Shown here: positions 57,377-64,000 of the stretch, in pieces
Layout: the number at the start of each line of letters is the position of its first letter
Numbering within the stretch: position 1 is the first letter of the stretch
Source: Terriglobales bacterium
GTDB taxonomy: Bacteria; Acidobacteriota; Terriglobia; Terriglobales; Acidobacteriaceae
Reading direction: 5' to 3'
Length of the DNA stretch: 64,000 bases
Assembly (NCBI GenBank): GCA_025936825.1
Contig: JAICSO010000001.1
Span: 744,001 to 808,000 of the forward strand
Made by a program: the position numbers and the translations under genes
The notes under the pieces: model-generated
Told to the model about the DNA's origin: nothing
Databases searched by the model: none
The model's input: the letters and a program-made list of their open reading frames with translations, nothing else

Positions 57377-58993
57377 CTAGTCCGCCATACTGGGAGCCGT
57401 TTTCGTCGAGGCCTGTTGCATCGCCTGCACTCGGCTGTGATGGCGGCTGTACATGAAATAGACGACCAGACCAATTACCAGCCAGATGAACAATCGGGCC
57501 CAGTTCACCCAGCCCAGCTTGTACATCATGAAGCCATTGGCTATCACACCGAGAATTGGTACGACGGGTACCCAAGGCGTTCGGAAGGGCCGCGGCAGAT
57601 CCGGATTCGTGCGGCGTAGGACAAGAACGGCGATTGAGACAATGACGAATGCCAGAAGGGTTCCGATGTTAACCATCTTTCCAATGTCGTCGATTGGCGT
57701 AAGGCTTCCGACTATGGCTGCGAGCACGCCTACCAGGATTGTGTTCTTCCACGGTGTCCGATATTTCGGGTGGACATCGGCAAAGAATTTCTTCGGCAGC
57801 AGGCCATCATTGGCCATGGCGTAGAGCACGCGGGTCTGTCCTAGCAACATCACCAGCATGACGCTCGTCAGTCCAGCGAGCGCGCCGAGAGTAATGATGT
57901 GCGATGCGGTCGTCAGGCCGCGATCGAGAAACGCGCGTGCTATCGGAGCTTCGATGTTGATATCACGCCACGGCACCATCCCGGTGAGGACGGCAGCAAC
58001 CAAGATGTACAAGACGGTGCAAACCAGAAGTGAGGCGATGATGCCAATTGGCAGATCCCGCTGGGGATTTTTCGCCTCCTGCGCCGTCGTAGAAACTGCG
58101 TCGAATCCGATATAAGCGAAGAATATGTAAGCGGCGCCGGCCCCGATGCCTGAGAAGCCATATGGAGCGAAACTCGACCAATTCGTTCCCCAATTGCCGC
58201 GGTTCACGTAGGCGAACCCCAGACCAATGACGAACAGCACCACCGAAACCTTGACCACGACGATTGTCGCGTTGAATCGCGCGCTCTCCTTAATCCCGAT
58301 CGCCAGGACCGCCGTGATGATCATGGCGATTATGAAAGCGGGCACGTTAACTCCGATTTCGTGACCGAAAATCGTCGGCGCTCCGAGCAACTCATGGGCT
58401 CGCCTGACCAATTCCGGAGGCTGCGCGCTGATGATAGCGGCCACTTTGGTGAGGAATGCTTGAGTCCCTGGCACGAGCGAAGAGTCGGACGCCTGGGCCA
58501 TCTGCCGGGCGATGATGTTTTCGGCTTGGCGAAGTCCCGTCCAATGGTCGTAAGCAAGCCACAGCGGCATCTTCAGATGAAAGATGTCGAGCAATTCGAT
58601 GAAGTGGTTAGACCAGCCGGATGAAACCGTGCTGGCGCCCATCGCGTACTCCAGGGTCAGGTCCCAGCCGATGATCCACGCGAAAATTTCACCAAGGGTT
58701 GCGTAGGCATAGGTGTAAGCGCTGCCTGCCAACGGGATCATGGCGGCGAACTCGGCATAGCAAAGACCGGCGAATGCGCAGCCTAACCCTGAGAGAACGA
58801 ACGACAACATCAGGCCAGGGCCAGCATAGTGCGCACCCAATCCGGAGAAGACAAAGATTCCGGCGCCGATAATCGCGCCAACACCCAGTGCGCTCAACTG
58901 AAAAGCGGTTAAGGTTCGCTTCAGGCTGTGCTCACCCGCCTCCTCCGCTTCGGACATGAGCAGGTTGAGCGGTTTCTTGGCGAAAAGTCCCAT
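57377..58993 (-). CDS. APC-superfamily amino acid permease (CAT-like)
   Basis: 538 residues from ATG 58993, chosen for GAGGAGAAC just upstream. LKRTLTAFQLSALGVGAIIGAGIFVFSGLG begins the first helix with the GxGIxAGIF substrate-binding motif. About 12-14 helices follow; an extended loop at about 150-215 (KMPLWLAYDHWTGLRQAENI) lies outside. EAKNPQRDLPIGIIASLLV is the conserved cytoplasmic APC segment. It ends with helices typical of the cationic amino acid transporter (CAT/YfnA) group. It starts 7 nt after the stop of the second permease gene, so the two are co-transcribed. Confidence 0.88.
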   Translation of the reverse strand: MGLFAKKPLNLLMSEAEEAGEHSLKRTLTAFQLSALGVGAIIGAGIFVFSGLGAHYAGPGLMLSFVLSGLGCAFAGLCYAEFAAMIPLAGSAYTYAYATLGEIFAWIIGWDLTLEYAMGASTVSSGWSNHFIELLDIFHLKMPLWLAYDHWTGLRQAENIIARQMAQASDSSLVPGTQAFLTKVAAIISAQPPELVRRAHELLGAPTIFGHEIGVNVPAFIIAMIITAVLAIGIKESARFNATIVVVKVSVVLFVIGLGFAYVNRGNWGTNWSSFAPYGFSGIGAGAAYIFFAYIGFDAVSTTAQEAKNPQRDLPIGIIASLLVCTVLYILVAAVLTGMVPWRDINIEAPIARAFLDRGLTTASHIITLGALAGLTSVMLVMLLGQTRVLYAMANDGLLPKKFFADVHPKYRTPWKNTILVGVLAAIVGSLTPIDDIGKMVNIGTLLAFVIVSIAVLVLRRTNPDLPRPFRTPWVPVVPILGVIANGFMMYKLGWVNWARLFIWLVIGLVVYFMYSRHHSRVQAMQQASTKTAPSMAD

Positions 58994-59000
58994 GTTCTCC

Positions 59001-60563
59001 TCAGGCGGTCTGGGCGTCGGTGCCCGGACGTCGCGCGTGCCACGCAAAATATACCGGAATTCCCAGCAATACGATAATCAGGCCTGGCCATGTGAACTGC
59101 GGCTTATACCGCAGGAGCACGATATCGATAAAGATCGCCATGGCTATGTAGATCAGCGGTAGCACCGGATATCCGAAGGCTTTATAGGGCCGCGGTGCAT
59201 CGGGCCGGGTGCGCCGCAGAACGAAAATGCCCACGATCGTCAGAATGTAAAAGACCAGCACCGCGAACACCACGTAGTCGAGCAACTGGCTATACGTCCC
59301 CGAAAGGCAGAGGATACAAATCCAGACCATCTGGACCATGAGGGAAGCTGCCGGAGTCTTGTAGGTGGGATGCAGTTTGCCCGCTTTGCGGAAGAACAAT
59401 CCATCCTTTGCCATGGCGTAGTAGACGCGGGCGCCAGAGAGAATCAAGCCGTTATTGCAGCCGAACGTGGAAATCAGGATGGCCACGGCCATCAAGCCGG
59501 CGCCGATGCTGCCGAACATCTGCGACAGCGCGGCCGTCGCAACGCGATCTTCGGTGGCATGCTGGATTCCGCGGTGCAAGATTGTCGCACCGTCGGCGCT
59601 GCCCGCTAGAGGAAGAATGTTCAGGTAGACAAAGTTGCATGCCACGTAAAGAGCGATCACCGTGCCGGTTCCAATCGCTAACGAAAGTGGAAGGTTGCGC
59701 TTAGGATTGATAACCTCGCCGGCGGTGAAGGTCACGTTATTCCATGCGTCCGCCGAAAAGAGAGATCCGGTTTGCGCCACAGCAACAATGGTGAGCGCTC
59801 CCACCATTGCGATCGGGCCATTGCTCCCGACCTGCAGGGCGTGCATCCCATGCACGTTTTGCCAGAAGTTTGCGCCAAAATTCGCGGCGAGGGCGACGGC
59901 TTCGCGGCCTTTGAACAATCCCACCAGAATGAGCCCAAGCAGTGCGGCCACCTTCGCCGAAGTGAAGATGTTCTGGATGGCTGCGCCGGTCTTCACTCCG
60001 AATATGTTGATGATCGAAAGAGCAATCACTAGAAGAATCGCCATCAGGTTCTGGCTGTTCAAGCCGACATCCATGCCACCCAGCACCATCGGTCCGATAT
60101 GCCACCTGGGTGCTACCCAATGCAGGCTGGCGATCCAAGTGTGAGAAGAAATGGAAGGGAAGAAGACGCCAAGGAACTTGCCGAAGGCCACGCCGACGGC
60201 GGCAATGGTACCGGTTTGAATTACCAGGAACAAGGTCCATCCGTAGAGGAAGCCCCACAACGGACCGAGTGCCTCGCGGAGGTAAACGTATTGGCCGCCG
60301 ACGCGAGGCATCATGGCGGCGAGTTCGCCATAGCTGAGTGCGGCCGTGATAGTCATGAATCCGGTCACCAGCCACGCTGCAATCAGCAGAGCAGGAGACT
60401 CGACATCGCGCGCGATTTCGGCGGACACCAGGAAAATGCCGGAGCCGATCATCGAGCCCATGACCAGCATGGTCGAACTGGTCAGGCCAAGGCCTTTGAC
60501 GAATTCGCGATCAGCAGTGTCGTCGGTTGCTTGCACGAGAGCCGGTTTGGTGTCGACAGGCAT
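59001..60563 (-). CDS. APC-superfamily amino acid permease (LAT/YkbA-like)
   Basis: 520 residues. GLTSSTMLVMGSMIGSGIFLVSAEIARDVE gives helix 1 with the GSGIF motif; AALSYGELAAMMPRVGGQYVYLREALGP and AGEVINPKRNLPLSLAIGTG are APC signatures. About 12 helices with a final FAWHARRPGTDAQTA tail. It precedes the CAT-like permease gene by 7 nt, so both may handle related amino acids. Not the same subfamily as its partner. Confidence 0.88.
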   Translation of the reverse strand: MPVDTKPALVQATDDTADREFVKGLGLTSSTMLVMGSMIGSGIFLVSAEIARDVESPALLIAAWLVTGFMTITAALSYGELAAMMPRVGGQYVYLREALGPLWGFLYGWTLFLVIQTGTIAAVGVAFGKFLGVFFPSISSHTWIASLHWVAPRWHIGPMVLGGMDVGLNSQNLMAILLVIALSIINIFGVKTGAAIQNIFTSAKVAALLGLILVGLFKGREAVALAANFGANFWQNVHGMHALQVGSNGPIAMVGALTIVAVAQTGSLFSADAWNNVTFTAGEVINPKRNLPLSLAIGTGTVIALYVACNFVYLNILPLAGSADGATILHRGIQHATEDRVATAALSQMFGSIGAGLMAVAILISTFGCNNGLILSGARVYYAMAKDGLFFRKAGKLHPTYKTPAASLMVQMVWICILCLSGTYSQLLDYVVFAVLVFYILTIVGIFVLRRTRPDAPRPYKAFGYPVLPLIYIAMAIFIDIVLLRYKPQFTWPGLIIVLLGIPVYFAWHARRPGTDAQTA

Positions 60564-60678
60564 TCGAAAGTGGCTAGTGGTTAGTGACTAGTGGCTAGAA
60601 AAAAGTCGTTCAATCAGAGACCCACGAGTGATCTCGGCGATTCTTCGGCTAGTCACTAATCACTAGTCACTAGCCACT
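60563..60678. repeat. Intergenic CTAG-rich inverted repeat, copy 3
   Basis: AAGTGGCTAGTGGTTAGTGA with CTAGTGGCTAG on the left is nearly the reverse complement of CTAGTCACTAATCACTAGTC with ACTAGCCACT on the right, about 50 nt apart. A strong stem-loop between thiE and the permease gene. Related to 40030-40120 and 45107-45222. Confidence 0.7.
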
Positions 60679-60687
60679 CGATGCACT

Positions 60688-61320
60688 TTACCCCAGAATG
60701 CGCAAAAATTCCTCTGCTGATTTGCGGGGGTCCAGTGTCAGATCGGATATCACCGCGACCGAATCGGCTCCGGCCTCAATTACCTCGGAGCAATTTGTAC
60801 GCGTAATCCCGCCAATTGCAACGAGGGGTTTCGACGTCAGTTCTCGCGCTTCGCGTACCCCTTCCAAACCCACGACGGGGTCGGGATTCACCTTGCTTGC
60901 GGTTCCAAACACGGGGCCAATCGCGATGTAGTCCGCAGAAGTCTCGTCCGCCTCGATCACTTGGGCGTTATTGTGGGTGGAAACCCCCAGCCAGCGGTTC
61001 GGGCCAACGATCTTGCGAGCGCTCGCCGGCGAAAGATCATCCTGACCAACATGAAGTCCCTCGAAATCTGCTGCGAGGCAGAGGTCTGCGCGGTCGTTCA
61101 TGATGAGCGTGACGGAATCGCCGCTCTCCGAGTACAGCACTCGTTGCCGGAGTTCGCGAGCGTCGATCAGCATTCGCGCAGCGTCGCCAGACTTGTTGCG
61201 ATATTGGAGGATGCGGGCGCCGGCAGCAACCATTTGTTCTGCGGCCCTCAGCAAAGCCTCCGACGTCGCGAAACAACCTGCATCCAGAATGGGATAGAAG
61301 CGCGGAAGAGAGATGATCAT
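60688..61320 (-). CDS. thiE: Thiamine phosphate synthase
   Basis: 210 residues. TIM barrel with ARILQYRNKSG, LIMNDRADLCLAADFEGLHVGQDD (diphosphate-binding), WLGVSTHN, YIAIGPVFGTASK and LVAIGGITRTN. It joins HMP-PP and the thiazole phosphate to make thiamine monophosphate. No other thi gene is adjacent. The upstream gap of 80-140 nt has no TPP-riboswitch core that I can recognise. Confidence 0.92.
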   Translation of the reverse strand: MIISLPRFYPILDAGCFATSEALLRAAEQMVAAGARILQYRNKSGDAARMLIDARELRQRVLYSESGDSVTLIMNDRADLCLAADFEGLHVGQDDLSPASARKIVGPNRWLGVSTHNNAQVIEADETSADYIAIGPVFGTASKVNPDPVVGLEGVREARELTSKPLVAIGGITRTNCSEVIEAGADSVAVISDLTLDPRKSAEEFLRILG

Positions 61321-61463
61321 CGGCAGTTGTCAATATATAGAAATACGCTTGATTCTGCGGGCGATTTGCCTGTGACGACGCTCACAACACTCCCACTTTT
61401 GCGATGCTAAACTCCCTAGCCGAAGCGAACCTTCTGGTTGCCTTAGAAGTTGCGGAGGCGCAT

Positions 61464-62132
61464 ATGCGCAAATGGGGTCTGGTCGTCTCGGTGTTCTACG
61501 CGGGGGCGGTGATTTTGCTTCTGGTTCCGTTAGTGGTTGCTCTCGTCGGAGATTGGCACAGCGTGGGGGACCTGCACAGGCACATCGTCGAGGCTTACGG
61601 CTACTGGGCAACGTGGTTGTTTGTGGGCGTTTTCATCGCTGGGCAGGTCCTGCTGCTCGTGCTGAGTGTTGACGTCACGGAGCGACGGCTGAAGCCCCGT
61701 ACGCATATACTCCTTTCCGCCCTTGTTGCAGGGTTGTTTCTGGCGGTGCTGACCTCCGCCGCCGTTCTGTCGATCGCCGCAGCGCTTCGCGGCGATAATC
61801 TCTCCGAGTGGATGGCTCATATTTTGCGCTGGCTGCCTCCAGTCGCATGGATTCTGTGGGGCGTCGTTTTCTACCGGTACTCGAGGGGAGAGGACGACTC
61901 GGTGAACCGGGCTGTGTCGTGGCTGCTGCGTGGAAGCGTGCTGGAGTTGCTGATTGCCGTGCCCTCCCATGTAATTGTGAGGCGACGTGACGATTGCTGC
62001 GCGCCTCTTGGTACCGGCATCGGAATCGCCAGCGGTTTAGCCATCATGCTGCTGTCGTTTGGGCCTAGCGTAGTGTTCCTCTACAAGCGGCGAATGGACG
62101 GCCTGAAAGCCAAAGCTGCGGCTGCCGAGTAG
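61464..62132 (+). CDS. Hypothetical membrane protein
   Basis: 222 residues from ATG 61464, chosen for GCGGAGG upstream; in-frame ATG 61404 is the alternative. Six hydrophobic segments: VVSVFYAGAVILLLVPLVVALV, ATWLFVGVFIAGQVLLLVLSV, ILLSALVAGLFLAVLTSAAVL, WLPPVAWILWGVVFYRYS, LLRGSVLELLIAVPSHVIV with RRRDDCCAPLGTG, and GLAIMLLSFGPSVVFLYKRR. The CC in the last loop may be functional. No family is recognised. Confidence 0.65.
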   Translation: MRKWGLVVSVFYAGAVILLLVPLVVALVGDWHSVGDLHRHIVEAYGYWATWLFVGVFIAGQVLLLVLSVDVTERRLKPRTHILLSALVAGLFLAVLTSAAVLSIAAALRGDNLSEWMAHILRWLPPVAWILWGVVFYRYSRGEDDSVNRAVSWLLRGSVLELLIAVPSHVIVRRRDDCCAPLGTGIGIASGLAIMLLSFGPSVVFLYKRRMDGLKAKAAAAE

Positions 62133-62231
62133 GCAGTCGGTGCGAGCCGATTTCGCTTGGCGGTTCCTGCATTGGTAGTTCCCGATCGCTGACTCCAACA
62201 TCTTACGAAGCCGTGGTTTAAAATACAGACG

Positions 62232-62795
62232 ATGGCAAACGCACTGGATTTTGGCCCTTACGTAGACATCGAAAACGGCAAGCGCGTTGTGAGAGAGCTG
62301 GAGTATGGCAATCCCACGCCTGAGGGCGTGGTGCTCACGACCGTGGACAACGTTGTCAACTGGATGCGCAAGAACTCGATTTGGCCGATGACGTTTGGTC
62401 TCGCCTGTTGCGCGATTGAAATGATGTCGATGGGAGCGTCGCGGTTCGATATCGCCCGCTTTGGCGCCGAAGTTTTTCGGCCGTCACCGCGGCAATCAGA
62501 CCTGATGATTATTGCCGGCCGTGTATCCAACAAAATGGCGCCAGTCATCCGCCAGTTGTGGGAACAGATGCCCGAACCGAAGTGGGTCATATCGATGGGC
62601 GCGTGTGCGACCTCTGGCGGCGTCTTCAATAATTACGCTCTGGTTCAGAGCGTGAATCAGGTGATTCCAGTAGATATTTACGTTCCTGGGTGCCCGCCGC
62701 GTCCGGAACAGTTGATTTATTCCATAACCCTCCTGCAGCAAAAAATCCAGGCCGAGCGTGGAACGATGAAGCGGGCGCTCAATATCGGTTCTTAG
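62232..62795 (+). CDS. nuoB: NADH-quinone oxidoreductase subunit B
   Basis: 187 residues. Binds the N2 [4Fe-4S] cluster with C59-C60 ([11 protein letters not shown]), C125 ([10 protein letters not shown]) and C154 ([11 protein letters not shown]). It links to the quinone site in complex I at the inner membrane. Only this subunit is present: the gene before it is a membrane protein unrelated to NuoA and the gene after it is on the other strand, so nuoB stands apart from the other nuo genes. A terminator follows directly. Confidence 0.92.
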   Translation: MANALDFGPYVDIENGKRVVRELEYGNPTPEGVVLTTVDNVVNWMRKNSIWPMTFGLACCAIEMMSMGASRFDIARFGAEVFRPSPRQSDLMIIAGRVSNKMAPVIRQLWEQMPEPKWVISMGACATSGGVFNNYALVQSVNQVIPVDIYVPGCPPRPEQLIYSITLLQQKIQAERGTMKRALNIGS

Positions 62796-62819
62796 GGATT
62801 CTCGCAGGTGCGAAGCCAG

Positions 62820-62847
62820 CCCACGGTACATCCGTGGGTTTTGTTTT
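62820..62847 (+). terminator. Intrinsic terminator of nuoB
   Basis: CCCACGG (62820-62826) and CCGTGGG (62832-62838) form a perfect 7-bp stem with TACAT loop, followed by TTTTGTTTT. Located 25 nt after the nuoB stop codon. The T tract runs into the duplicated end of the convergent receiver gene. Confidence 0.75.
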
Positions 62848-62879
62848 ATGCCCTCTTTTTGTTTTATGCCCTCTTTTTG
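62844..62879. repeat. 18-bp tandem duplication at the receiver gene end
   Basis: TTTTATGCCCTCTTTTTG occurs twice in direct succession (62844-62861 and 62862-62879). On the minus strand each copy encodes NKKRA followed by TAA, so the receiver gene carries two in-frame stops 18 nt apart. Confidence 0.85.
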
Positions 62880-63691
62880 TTGTTGGCGGGTTCCAGAAAG
62901 GCGCTCATCGACTCCTCCAACAACTTCTGGATGGTCTGGTTGATCGTGATGATATCGGGAATCAAGTAGCTGATCTCTATTGAAAGCAGGTTGTCCTGCA
63001 TGCACTTGGCGATCACGTCATGCAGCAGTCTGGTTTCACGCAGTAGCAGCGGAATGGTGAAGCCCTGTTTGCGACGTATGATTCCATGGTCACGCGCCGC
63101 GCTCAATTCAATTTCTGGGATGTTCTTTCCACGAGAGATGCGGAGGGCTACGTCGAGTACCCGCGGAATGTGGTCGGTACGGGCTTCATCGCTGATGTCG
63201 ATCGCGCCCAGCATGGGATCGGTACGCGACTCATCCAGCCACGCTTCTGTGATTTGAGGGATGTGAGCCGCCACAATCTCCGTCAGCCGCTTGCTCTGAA
63301 CGTGCTGTTCCCGCTTAGGTTCAGCGAGTTTTGCGCGGATTTTGCCGGCGAGTGTCTCTGTGTCGGTTGGTTTCGTGATGTAGTCATCAACTTGGAGTCG
63401 AATCGCTTCCAGAGCGGTTTCGAAGGCAGGGTAGCCGGTGAGAATGAATGTGACGGCACGCGGTTGAGTGCGGCGCATGGCGCTAACTACCGTGAACCCG
63501 TCTCCCGCCTGTCCTACATTGAGGTCTGCAATCAGCACGTCGAATTTTTGTTCGCTGATCAGCTTTAACGCTTCAGGAACTGTAGCTGCGGGAGTCACCG
63601 AAAAGCCTTGGTCGTCGAGGTACATCCCGAGCGTAAGCCGGATGTTGGGTTCATCGTCGACGAAAAGGACTCTGGGGCGGTTTTCTGACAT
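62864..63691 (-). CDS. Response regulator with RsbRD-like C-terminal domain
   Basis: 275 residues. Receiver at 7-120: FVDDEPNIRLTL with the DD pair, D56 (IADLNVG), T83-type Thr in FILTGYP, K in ITKPTD. The C-terminal part (about 130-268) is helical: IPQITEAWLDESRTDP, DHIPRVLDVALRISRG, QGFTIPLLLRETRLLHDVI. This matches the RsbRD/RsbT co-antagonist N-terminal type helical domain rather than a DNA-binding one. It probably acts by protein contact. The terminal codons and stop are duplicated. It is convergent with nuoB. Confidence 0.8.
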   Translation of the reverse strand: MSENRPRVLFVDDEPNIRLTLGMYLDDQGFSVTPAATVPEALKLISEQKFDVLIADLNVGQAGDGFTVVSAMRRTQPRAVTFILTGYPAFETALEAIRLQVDDYITKPTDTETLAGKIRAKLAEPKREQHVQSKRLTEIVAAHIPQITEAWLDESRTDPMLGAIDISDEARTDHIPRVLDVALRISRGKNIPEIELSAARDHGIIRRKQGFTIPLLLRETRLLHDVIAKCMQDNLLSIEISYLIPDIITINQTIQKLLEESMSAFLEPANNKKRA

Positions 63692-63795
63692 ACCTGCCAG
63701 CCTGTGCTGTGGTGCTTGGATGCCGCGAATGCTCAGGTCGTGCGCTGGGCAGGGGTGTCATATAATTCCGCAATTCACGAGTTTTTGCCCAAAGA

Positions 63796-64000
63796 ATGAA
63801 CAAGACCAACCTCTCACCTTCAGGGCCGGCGATTGTGGCCAAAGCACCCTGCCGCGCCGACCTTGCCGGCGGCACCATTGACCTCTGGCCTTTGTACCTA
63901 TTCCATAGCGGCGCAATGACGCTGAATTTCGCGGTCAACATCCAGACCACCTGCCGGATTGTTCCGCTGAAGGGACGGGGTATTCACCTGCGGTCTTTGG
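63796..64000 (+). CDS. GHMP-family kinase, N-terminal part
   Basis: Partial gene: 68 codons from ATG 63796 run off the end. APCRADLAGGTIDLWPLYLF is the N-terminal GHMP kinase signature, and SGAMTLNFAVNIQTTCRIV continues the first strand. GHMP kinases include sugar kinases (galactokinase, heptose kinases) and mevalonate-type kinases. The ATP-binding loop PxxxGLGSSA lies beyond the window, so the substrate cannot be assigned. Confidence 0.75.
   Translation, partial: MNKTNLSPSGPAIVAKAPCRADLAGGTIDLWPLYLFHSGAMTLNFAVNIQTTCRIVPLKGRGIHLRSL

Noticed and set aside
61321-61403. TPP riboswitch upstream of thiE
   Set aside because: The gap is short and lacks the conserved CTGAGA core and paired arms.

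Overview
The window looks like chromosome from an Acidobacteriota bacterium, most likely class Terriglobia (Koribacter-like). That is inferred from gene content: an FtsX/MacB permease with the DPxxxLRxE tail of acidobacterial ADOP permeases, a DUF6599-type protein, a receiver protein with an RsbRD-like tail, Kdo genes typical of a diderm cell, and many intergenic inverted-repeat families. No rRNA gene or other marker is present, so the genus is not fixed.

Layout. (1) 1-6086: an efflux module in one direction: end of an FtsX-like permease, its ATPase, a TolC-like outer-membrane protein, then an NtrC-type regulator and an NtrY-like kinase with overlapping ends. (2) 6427-17530: an 11.1 kb integrative element in tRNA-Thr(CGT). 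A tyrosine integrase sits next to the intact tRNA, and a 40-nt copy of the tRNA 5' half marks the other end. Cargo: one large reading frame joining a GHKL ATPase, a cut-short Shedu-like PD-(D/E)XK nuclease and a proteasome-like Ntn hydrolase; small zinc-ribbon proteins; a receiver/zinc-ribbon protein with a Crp/Fnr regulator; a broken receiver gene; a cation-efflux protein; two small proteins. (3) 17633-17827: remnant of a second integrase just beyond the tRNA. (4) 18045-27174: exported glycan-related enzymes (GH27 alpha-galactosidase, Tat-exported TIM-barrel protein, frameshifted beta-helix protein, Tat-exported amidohydrolase, large BNR propeller). (5) 27476-31311: glycerol operon glpK-glpF-glpD. 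(6) 31572-38030: Cas2-like protein, small membrane protein, Dph6-like PP-loop enzyme, zinc-ribbon membrane protein, DUF6599-like protein, cell-wall amidase and lytic transglycosylase. (7) 38703-46272: outer-membrane barrel, APC permease, PP2C phosphatase, Ser/Thr kinase, KdsC-like phosphatase, KdsD. (8) 46355-61320, minus strand: FabI, TPR protein, class A PBP, small membrane protein, ProS, TsaE, PilZ-like protein, NnrD/E, K+ channel, two APC permeases, ThiE. (9) 61464-64000: membrane protein, NuoB, receiver/RsbRD-like protein, start of a GHMP kinase.

Most interesting: the ATPase-nuclease-Ntn hydrolase fusion, which keeps an internal ribosome-binding site exactly at the junction; an element that replaced the 5' half (and so the promoter side) of a tRNA gene; and a palindromic repeat family found both between genes and in frame inside kdsD and proS. 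All functions are judged from motifs by eye; no database search was possible.
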